The notes under the pieces: generated by a model
Databases searched by the model: none
The model's input: only the letters and a program-made list of their open reading frames with translations
What the model was told of the DNA's origin: nothing
NCBI RefSeq assembly: GCF_017571495.1
Contig: NZ_JAGETZ010000007.1
Span: forward strand, 124,001 to 188,000
Length of the DNA stretch: 64,000 bases
Direction of reading: 5' to 3'
Origin: Hymenobacter negativus
GTDB lineage: Bacteria > Bacteroidota > Bacteroidia > Cytophagales > Hymenobacteraceae
Position numbers and translations under genes: made by a program
Shown here: positions 1-6,042 of the stretch, piece by piece
Layout: every line of letters starts with the position of its first letter
Numbering within the stretch: position 1 is the stretch's first letter

Positions 1-223
1 CATTAGCAACGGGCAGGATATTTATTTTCGCGTTGCCTTCAAGCCTGTGGCCACGTTGCTCCAGCCCCAGCAAACCATCAATGACCAGGGCGAGGCCATC
101 ACGCTGGTGGGCCGGGGGCGCCACGACCCCTGCGTGCTGCCTCGTGCCGTGCCCATTGTGGAAGCCATGACCCAGCTCGTGCTGGCCGATTTGCTGCTGC
201 GCGCCCGAGCGAATCAACTGTAA
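1..223 (+). CDS. aroC: Chorismate synthase, C-terminal fragment
   Basis: Only the last 73 codons are inside the window; the gene enters from the left edge in frame 2. Chorismate synthase converts 5-enolpyruvylshikimate-3-phosphate to chorismate, the last common step of aromatic amino acid synthesis, using reduced FMN. The fragment carries the family's C-terminal signature: a Gly-Arg-His-Asp-Pro-Cys segment, then [11 protein letters not shown], and a final LVLAD helix. The stop is TAA at 221-223. The start and the active-site histidines lie outside the window, so completeness cannot be judged. Confidence 0.93.
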   Translation, partial: ISNGQDIYFRVAFKPVATLLQPQQTINDQGEAITLVGRGRHDPCVLPRAVPIVEAMTQLVLADLLLRARANQL

Positions 224-281
224 TACTGGCATGGGCTTGCCGATTTGAAGGAATTGCCAAAGCCGGGACAACCCTAATTCT

Positions 282-529
282 ATGCCGGCTTGTGTACGCA
301 CAGCAGGTAAACCATTTGAACACAACAAGCGCCATTTTTACCAAGCAGCAGTAGCCTGGGCCACCGGGCAATACGTGGGTACACACATTTACAACTTGCG
401 AAAACCGAGTTCCTCGTATCAGATGCAAACGACGTAGGAGGGCGCCTAGATGCACTCAATCGGCTTGCCGCTTTGCAAGGTCGGCTAGCAATAGCTGACG
501 AATCCCAGCACAAGCTCCAAGCAAAATGA
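282..529 (+). pseudogene. Possible frameshifted small gene (unknown family)
   Basis: Two abutting plus-strand frames both read like protein. From an ATG at 282 the frame runs through HFYQAAVAWATGQYVGTHIY to about the AAAA run at 401-404. The continuing protein-like reading then moves to another frame (EFLVSDANDVGGRLDALNRL) and stops at 527-529. One extra A in that run would join them into a single ORF of about 82 codons. This could be a decayed gene, a true frameshift or a base-call error. I do not recognise the family. The rest of the 224-626 gap holds only a putative promoter near its right end. Confidence 0.35.
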
Positions 530-539
530 TGTAGGTACA

Positions 540-577
540 TTTGCAACCTCTGAACGCCCATTGTGGTTGTACCTTTG
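540..577 (+). promoter_or_regulatory. Putative Bacteroidota promoter for the Nfu gene
   Basis: TACCTTTG at 570-577 matches the Bacteroidota -7 consensus TAnnTTTG exactly. A TTTG at 540-543 could serve as the -33 element, but the spacing of about 26 bases is longer than usual. It lies 50 bases before the ATG at 627. Confidence 0.4.
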
Positions 578-626
578 CGGCTGCCGTTGCGGCGGCGCTT
601 TCTTCTTGATTTTTAAGCTCTCAGCC

Positions 627-1226
627 ATGTCTGTTTCCATTTATGCCGAAGCTTCTCCCAACCCGGAGAGCATGAAATTTGTCCTCAACCAAAACCTGTT
701 GGTGGATGGTGTGAGCGTAGATTATCCCAACCTCGAAGCCGCCGCTAATTCGCCGCTGGCGCAGGAGTTGTTTGGCTTCGATTACGTGGGCCGGGTGTTC
801 ATCGCCCAGAACTTCGTCACCGTTACTAAAAACCAGCCTGAACTGGGCTGGACCCAGCTTATTCCTGAACTGCGCCAGTTCCTGAAAAGCTACGTTGAAG
901 CTGGCGGTCCCATTTTCCTGGTCGACCCCGCCGCTGAACAAAAAGCCGCGCAAGCCGCCACCGCCGGCGACCCCAGCCAGCAGGAAGGCCAGATTGCTCA
1001 GAAAGTTATCGACTTGCTCGACAATTACGTGCGTCCCGCCGTGGAACAGGACGGTGGCAACATTACCTTCAAAAGCTACCACGAAGGCATCGTGACTGTG
1101 AATCTGCAAGGTTCCTGCTCCGGCTGCCCCTCAGCTACGGTTACCTTGAAATCAGGCATTGAAAACCTGCTCAAGCGCATGGTTCCCGAGGTACAAAGCG
1201 TAGTGGCCGAAGGAATTATGGTGTAA
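627..1226 (+). CDS. Nfu/NifU-like iron-sulfur cluster scaffold protein
   Basis: A 199-residue protein with the two-domain Nfu layout. The N-terminal Nfu_N-like domain (about 1-90) begins with the ASPNPESMKFVLN motif. After an Ala-rich linker comes a NifU C-terminal domain (about 120-199) with the cluster-binding CSGCPSA motif (CxxC). Such proteins carry or transfer 4Fe-4S clusters to client enzymes in the cytoplasm. ATG 627 was chosen because the Nfu_N homology starts there; an upstream in-frame start would add an unrelated Cys-rich hydrophobic stretch. It stands alone, between a putative promoter and a strong terminator at 1320. Confidence 0.92.
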   Translation: MSVSIYAEASPNPESMKFVLNQNLLVDGVSVDYPNLEAAANSPLAQELFGFDYVGRVFIAQNFVTVTKNQPELGWTQLIPELRQFLKSYVEAGGPIFLVDPAAEQKAAQAATAGDPSQQEGQIAQKVIDLLDNYVRPAVEQDGGNITFKSYHEGIVTVNLQGSCSGCPSATVTLKSGIENLLKRMVPEVQSVVAEGIMV

Positions 1227-1319
1227 GTTGGCTGCTGCCGTGGTGTGAATGTTTTGCGCGCTTATTGCAAGCGCAACGCAGTAAAACGTCCGCTTCTCAC
1301 TGGCTAGCCCTGTAAAGTA

Positions 1320-1353
1320 AAAAGCCCCGGCTCTGCGTAGAGCCGGGGCTTTT
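1320..1353. terminator. Intrinsic terminator, probably bidirectional
   Basis: A perfect 15-bp stem, AAAAGCCCCGGCTCT paired with its complement at 1339-1353, around a GCGT loop, with A and T runs on the two sides. It lies between the convergent Nfu gene (plus) and the DUF5777 gene (minus), so it can end both transcripts. Confidence 0.9.
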
Positions 1354-1449
1354 ACGTTGGAGAAAGGCTTCGTTACGTCTTGGGGCTAGCTACCTGAGAA
1401 GCGGAAGGATACTTCGCTTGTGTGCAATGACAGATGGTGTTTAATCTTC

Positions 1450-2370
1450 TTATTTCAACTGCGATTTAACCGTGAAATTCCTGGCTACGGTGAAGCCGAA
1501 ATAAATGTCGCCATCGAAGAAATTGCCATTCGTTTGGGGCACGAAGAACTTCTCGGTCATGCCTTGGGCATTGGTGACGTGGAGCTGAAAAACGTGGCCG
1601 CCAGTCTCGATGTCCACACCCAGGCCGAGGGCATTGTAGTAATTGTCAGCGGCGTAGCCGGGTAGCAGGTAGAAGTAATCGGCGGTGAGGGCGATGCGCT
1701 TGGTGAGCTTCTGGCGCAGGCCCGCACCGATGGAATACACATCATTCTGCATGCCATCGAGGGGCACATAATTGCGATGGATGAGCGTGGGCATGAGCTG
1801 CAGCGACAGGCTAGGGCTGAATTTCCGCGCAATAAGTACCTGGTAGGCGTAGTCTAGGCGCGAGGCCGTGCTGCGTTCAGTCGTGTTAGCCGGCGTATTG
1901 AACTTAAGGGTAGTGATGGCTGATGAGGCGAACAAGGTGACTGAAACCGGCATGGCCCGGGAGCCAGTAGTTTGCTGCAACGCCTTGTATTTCAAAAAAC
2001 CATCAAAAGTTTTGTCTATCGAGCTGCGGCCGACGCCAACGGCTAGCCGGTCGGTCAGGCCGTACTCAAAGCTGAGGCGCAACACGGCTTGGTCGAGGCC
2101 AAAAAACTCGTAAGCACCGCTGTTGAGGGTGCCGAAACGGTGCTGGATGAGGAAGGCCAGCGTGCCGTGGCCTGGCGTTTCGATGGACTGGGCGTTGATG
2201 ATGTGCGTGCCTTTGAACGTAGCAGCCACCACCTCGCGCTTGGTCGAGTCAGCGGTTTGCTTTTCAAGGTCACTCAGCAAGTCGGTCTGGGCCTGGGCGG
2301 GGTGGGCCAGGGCGCAGGCCGCGAGCAACAAGCCCGAAAAAAGGGAAGCGGAGTAAAAGCGACGGGTCAT
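1450..2370 (-). CDS. DUF5777-type outer-membrane beta-barrel protein
   Basis: A 306-residue protein with a Sec signal peptide (hydrophobic 8-22, Ala-Gln-Ala cleavage region near 28). The rest is rich in alternating beta strands with aromatic girdles, ending in FTVARNFTVKSQLK. The pattern matches the DUF5777 beta-barrel family, of unknown function, in Bacteroidota. It is the last gene of a minus-strand trio with a YceI protein and a haem-binding lipoprotein. Together they suggest an envelope module tied to respiration or lipid-quinone handling, but that role is inference only. Family assignment is from recall and was not searched. Confidence 0.72.
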   Translation of the reverse strand: MTRRFYSASLFSGLLLAACALAHPAQAQTDLLSDLEKQTADSTKREVVAATFKGTHIINAQSIETPGHGTLAFLIQHRFGTLNSGAYEFFGLDQAVLRLSFEYGLTDRLAVGVGRSSIDKTFDGFLKYKALQQTTGSRAMPVSVTLFASSAITTLKFNTPANTTERSTASRLDYAYQVLIARKFSPSLSLQLMPTLIHRNYVPLDGMQNDVYSIGAGLRQKLTKRIALTADYFYLLPGYAADNYYNALGLGVDIETGGHVFQLHVTNAQGMTEKFFVPQTNGNFFDGDIYFGFTVARNFTVKSQLK

Positions 2371-2422
2371 AGAAAAGGGACAGAAAATGCGGCGGAAGCT
2401 ACTAAGCAGGCGCGAATAACCT

Positions 2423-3016
2423 TTAGCGCTGCGGGGATGCGGCTCCTACGGCACCGGCCGCAGGGGCGCATGCCAGGGCCACGCGCACGGTCACCGACTT
2501 GGCAATGCTGTTGCGCACAAGCAGCGGAATCTCAATGTTGTAATCGGCTGAGGCAACCGGGAATGTGGCCGAGGCCAACACCTGGCCGTCCTTCAGTTCC
2601 ACGCTGGCAGACACCTGCACGCGGTGCGTCACACCGTGCAGGGTCAGGTCACCTTCCACTTGCACGGTGTGCGGCCCGGCAGCATTAAGTGTAGCCGCAT
2701 CAAAGCCCACAAAATGGCCCGCAAACGTGGCTTTCGGGAATTTATCCGACTCCATGTAGTTCTCGTTGAAGTGCTCCTGCATGAGTGTGCGCTTAAACAC
2801 GAAGCTCTTCACCGGTAGGCTGAAAGCCAGCTGGCCGGTGCTGAAATCGAGCACGGCCGCTACCTGCTGGGTTTTGGCTTCGATGTCCTCAATAGGCGTG
2901 GCCGAAAAGAAGGACACCTGCCCCGTTTTGGTCATGTACTTGCCTTGGGCGTGGGAGTACGTCAGCCCCGTGCAGAGTAGAAAAGTGGGCAGGAGCAGAA
3001 AAAAGGGGCGTTTCAT
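2423..3016 (-). CDS. YceI-family periplasmic protein
   Basis: A 197-residue protein with a signal peptide (MKRPFFLLLPTFLLCTGLTYSHA, given here only as a region at 1-23) followed by a YceI lipocalin-like barrel. Typical YceI features are visible: FSATPIEDIEAKT near the start, the DKFPKATF segment in the middle and the LHGVTHRV turn. YceI proteins bind polyprenoid or amphiphilic ligands in the periplasm. It lies 15 bases downstream of the haem lipoprotein stop region and 52 bases upstream of the DUF5777 gene, on the same strand, so cotranscription is likely. Confidence 0.9.
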   Translation of the reverse strand: MKRPFFLLLPTFLLCTGLTYSHAQGKYMTKTGQVSFFSATPIEDIEAKTQQVAAVLDFSTGQLAFSLPVKSFVFKRTLMQEHFNENYMESDKFPKATFAGHFVGFDAATLNAAGPHTVQVEGDLTLHGVTHRVQVSASVELKDGQVLASATFPVASADYNIEIPLLVRNSIAKSVTVRVALACAPAAGAVGAASPQR

Positions 3017-3031
3017 CGTGCAGAAATAAGG

Positions 3032-3433
3032 TTAGTTATTGGGCTTGCCGGCTGCTATCCAAGCTTCGATGCGCTGGATATCGCAGTCCGACAGCTTGTC
3101 GCGGTTTTGGGGCATGGGCGGATAGCCGGGCAGGCGTTTTATGCAGCCCAGCATGCGGGTCGGGGAGTAGTATTGGTTGATTCCCTGGTAATTACTGAAA
3201 TCGTAGCCTGCCCCTTTGACGTTTGCGTCGGCCGTGTTGTGGCATTCGCGGCAGTGGGCGTCAAAAATGGGCGAAATCACCCTGGCGTAGGTAATGGTTT
3301 CGTTGGCGACATCGCACTCCGGGGCCGGGTCGCCGTGTGAGTAGGTGCAGCTAGCCGCCAGGCCCAGCAGCAGGGCAGCAGTGCCCACCAAAGCGGGCCG
3401 GATGAATGCAGAAAAAGAGTCGAAAATGGGCAT
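3032..3433 (-). CDS. Cytochrome c-like haem-binding lipoprotein
   Basis: 133 residues. The hydrophobic N-terminus ends in a lipobox (LAASC), predicting a lipid-anchored envelope protein. The mature part has one CRECH haem c attachment motif (CxxCH). A methionine-containing YPPMPQN segment follows, which could give the distal ligand, and the C-terminus is a helix, IQRIEAWIAAGKPNN, like other small c-type cytochrome domains. It is first in the minus-strand trio ahead of YceI and DUF5777. The partner in electron transfer is unknown. Confidence 0.82.
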   Translation of the reverse strand: MPIFDSFSAFIRPALVGTAALLLGLAASCTYSHGDPAPECDVANETITYARVISPIFDAHCRECHNTADANVKGAGYDFSNYQGINQYYSPTRMLGCIKRLPGYPPMPQNRDKLSDCDIQRIEAWIAAGKPNN

Positions 3434-3517
3434 ACCAAATAGTGGTAAAGCTTGGGATAATGAAGGATGAACTGGCTTTAGGCCAGTAAGTTATACCCCA
3501 CTGGGTGGGCCGGATAG

Positions 3518-5176
3518 TTAGAAACCGTACTTCGCGCCGAAAAACACACCGCCGCTGGTAAGCTGCACCTTGCCGACCCCCACGCCAGCCAGCGGCACCT
3601 TCAGGTAAGGCTCAGCTTGCAGGCTCCAATGCGTGCCCAGCCGGTGCTCATAGCCAAAGGAAAGGTTGAGCACGCTGAACAGGTGCTGGTTCTCATTCAC
3701 GTAAGTGCGGTCCCATACATAAGGTGTGTTGTACTCCGTGTAATCGTACATGTAGCGCTCGCGCTGCATGAAAAATGACGACAAGCCTACCGAGCCAAAC
3801 AGCCGCGCCTGGGGCCGGACCACGGCATCGTAGCGTAGGTTCAGGGGCACATCGAGCACTGTGCAGGCACCATCTACCCAGGTGAAATTGCGCGTGGCCG
3901 CTTTGGGGTAAGCGCCCCAGTCGTAGTCTTCGCGGCGGGCTACGTATTGCTTATTGGCACGCAGCAGGCCGGTGCTCACGCGCAACCGGTTGGTGAGGCG
4001 GTATTCCAGCACCACGCCGATGTTGAGCTTGGGCCGCTCCACATCCACAAATTTTACCGTGGTCAGGTCGGGGGCGGCCACTAGCCCGATGTAGAAGCGG
4101 GGCTGCCGTACCGGTGCTGGTAAGTCGGCCGGTACTACGGCAATAGGTGCCAGCGGGGACGGCAGGCCGGCCGGAATAGCCAAGGGCATTCGACTGGTAA
4201 TAGGAACAAGGGCGGCGACGGCTGTTGCGGAGGAGCTGCCAGCCAAGGCATCCGGTGCATCGGCTTTTGTTCCTTCATTAGCAATGGCTTCTGGAAGGAC
4301 AGCTGTCTGGTCCAGCAAGGGCGACTGGCCTTCGCGGCGAAGCTGACCCGGGGCGGCAGCATCTGCAACTACTGCCTCGGCGGGGGCTCCGGTGGGAACC
4401 GCGATGCTGCCAGCCGCCGGATGCTGGTCGGTATTTTTTGCAAGTACTGGGCCGCTACCAAAACCTTGCTGGGCCACTGCAGCTACCGAAATGCCCGGAG
4501 CGTTACGATGCTGCCGATTTCGGGTATGTTCTGACCGAGCCGCAGTGCTTCGGCGGCCCTTTATCAAGCGTCCTGCTGGCAAAACTGCGCCATGAAAAGC
4601 TAGCCCGGATTCGGCTGCATTCCGCCGTCGGCGGTTGAGTGTTAGGCCAGTAGTGCCAGCAAAGGGCATTTCTGGAGTTGAGGCAGCGTGGTTTACTGTA
4701 GGCGCGGCGGCAATGGCTGTCGACGAATAAGGCGCTGATTCCAGCCCAGAGGCCCCCGCTGATGGTGCAGGTGAAACTGTCGAAGCCGCCTTGTTTGCAG
4801 TCGTTTGAGTATTGGGCTGTGCAGCGGCAGCATCTTTAGCCGCGCCAATGGTGACAGATTGGTCGGTGACGCGCTGCTGGGTCAGGCTGGTATTATCAAC
4901 CGCCCTAGCATTCGCACCAGAGGTTGGTTTGGATGGGCTTTCGGCTAAATGGGCTGTTGCAGTTGGCCAGGCCAGCCAGCCCAGAAGCAAAATGGCCACT
5001 ATGGCTACCTCGGCCGCAAAAAACTTCCACAGCCGGCGGCGTACGGCGCGCTCTATCACGGCCTTGTCCAGCTCGGTCTCCAGCCGCAGCCAGGCGTCCA
5101 GGGGGAAGGGCGTTGGCTCCGGTTCCGGCGGGTTTAGCCGCTGGAAGGCCTTATCGATATCATTATCCGACCACAT
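3518..5176 (-). CDS. Predicted dual-membrane-spanning anti-sigma factor (Dma-like)
   Basis: A 552-residue protein starting at ATG 5176, 14 bases inside the end of the sigma factor gene. Residues 1-50 are cytoplasmic, charged and start WSDNDIDKAFQRLNPPEPEP. Residues about 53-70 form a single membrane segment. About 285 residues of low-complexity Ala/Pro/Thr/Ser/Asn sequence follow. From about residue 357 there is a beta-barrel-like domain (PRFYIGLVAAPDLTTV onward) ending in the terminal Phe typical of outer-membrane barrels. This order (inner-membrane helix, disordered periplasm-spanning linker, outer-membrane barrel) matches the Dma anti-sigma factors described in Bacteroides. The cytoplasmic tail would hold the ECF sigma factor encoded just upstream. 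An in-frame start 44 codons further up falls inside the sigma gene and is not needed. Confidence 0.75.
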   Translation of the reverse strand: MWSDNDIDKAFQRLNPPEPEPTPFPLDAWLRLETELDKAVIERAVRRRLWKFFAAEVAIVAILLLGWLAWPTATAHLAESPSKPTSGANARAVDNTSLTQQRVTDQSVTIGAAKDAAAAQPNTQTTANKAASTVSPAPSAGASGLESAPYSSTAIAAAPTVNHAASTPEMPFAGTTGLTLNRRRRNAAESGLAFHGAVLPAGRLIKGRRSTAARSEHTRNRQHRNAPGISVAAVAQQGFGSGPVLAKNTDQHPAAGSIAVPTGAPAEAVVADAAAPGQLRREGQSPLLDQTAVLPEAIANEGTKADAPDALAGSSSATAVAALVPITSRMPLAIPAGLPSPLAPIAVVPADLPAPVRQPRFYIGLVAAPDLTTVKFVDVERPKLNIGVVLEYRLTNRLRVSTGLLRANKQYVARREDYDWGAYPKAATRNFTWVDGACTVLDVPLNLRYDAVVRPQARLFGSVGLSSFFMQRERYMYDYTEYNTPYVWDRTYVNENQHLFSVLNLSFGYEHRLGTHWSLQAEPYLKVPLAGVGVGKVQLTSGGVFFGAKYGF

Positions 5177-5774
5177 AGCGAGCTGAAGAAGTAGTGTGCT
5201 GGGCCAGCATCGTCCGCAAATGGGCTCGGGCCTTGAATAGGTTTGATTTGGAAGTGCCCACGGAAATGTGGAGCTGTTCGGCAATTTCCTCGTGGCCGAA
5301 GCCGTCAATCACTGCTAGATTGAACACCGCCCGATAGGCTGGCGGCAGGCGCTGCACCAAGGCTAGCAGCTCATCGTAACTCAGGTTGTCGAGCGGAGTA
5401 GCGGCCTGGTCGGCCTGGTTCAGGGTCACGTCGTCTAGCTCCTGCTGGTGTTGGTGGCGTTCGTTGGCGCGGTAGTGGTCGATGGCCGTGTGAATCATGA
5501 TGCGCTTGAGCCAACCCCGGAACGAGCCCAGCACATCCTCGGGGTGCCGGGCCATGTCGAAACGGTACAAGTCACGGAAGACTTTCAGGAAACCGTCATT
5601 GACTGCCTCCATCGCCTGGTCGCGGTCGCGGGCATAACGCAGGCAAATGCCCATTGCAAACCCATGGAACTGCCCGTAAAGCCGCCGCTGCGCTACCCGC
5701 TCCTGCCGGATACAGGCAGCCAGTAGCTCCGCGAGCGTTGGTGGAGTATGGCGAGGTGGGGAAACGTGCAGCAT
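5163..5774 (-). CDS. ECF-type RNA polymerase sigma factor
   Basis: A 203-residue sigma-70 family protein of ECF size. Region 2 includes AMEAVNDGFLKVFRDLYRF; region 4 has LPPAYRAVFNLAVIDGFGHE followed by a helix-turn-helix (EIAEQLHISVGTSKSNLFKA). ATG 5774 is preferred: a GTG 24 codons upstream would put the start inside an intergenic repeat arm. The 3' end overlaps the start of the barrel-bearing anti-sigma candidate by 14 bases, so the two are translationally coupled. The pair probably answers an envelope signal; the regulon is unknown. Confidence 0.9.
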   Translation of the reverse strand: MLHVSPPRHTPPTLAELLAACIRQERVAQRRLYGQFHGFAMGICLRYARDRDQAMEAVNDGFLKVFRDLYRFDMARHPEDVLGSFRGWLKRIMIHTAIDHYRANERHQHQQELDDVTLNQADQAATPLDNLSYDELLALVQRLPPAYRAVFNLAVIDGFGHEEIAEQLHISVGTSKSNLFKARAHLRTMLAQHTTSSARYVVG

Positions 5775-5840
5775 GCGCAGCGGTTGACGGGCTTCTATCA
5801 GACCACTCGGAAGATAGCAAAAAATGGTTGCCTGTGTCTG

Positions 5841-6042
5841 AACCACGGATTGACGCGGATTTTGCGGATTCCCGGATTTTGTGGCCGGTCCCGCCGGATT
5901 GCCCAGTTCCGCAGTCGATAGAATGAAAAAAGGCCGCCCATCGGGCGGCCTTTTTTCATTCTATCGACTGGCGTCAAACTTCCTGTCGATTCTGGATTAG
6001 TACGTCCACGAAATCCGGGAAATCCGCGTCAATCTGTGGTTT
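5841..6042. repeat. Nested palindromic intergenic repeat (MITE/REP-like)
   Basis: Outer arms at 5841-5884 and 6006-6042 are imperfect inverted copies built from AACCACGGATTGACGCGGAT and GGATTCCCGGATTTTGTGG-like units. They enclose the perfect 28-bp terminator hairpin at 5912-5970. The right arm ends at the secDF stop codon itself and the left arm reaches the sigma gene's 5' flank. The CCACGGATT-type unit resembles short intergenic repeats seen in many bacterial genomes. No transposase is present. Confidence 0.75.
5912..5970. terminator. Bidirectional terminator with 28-bp perfect stem
   Basis: Arms 5912-5939 and 5943-5970 are perfect reverse complements around a 3-base loop. The GGCCGCCC core is flanked by an A6 run on one side and a T6 run on the other. 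It would end the secDF transcript before the sigma factor gene. Confidence 0.88.
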
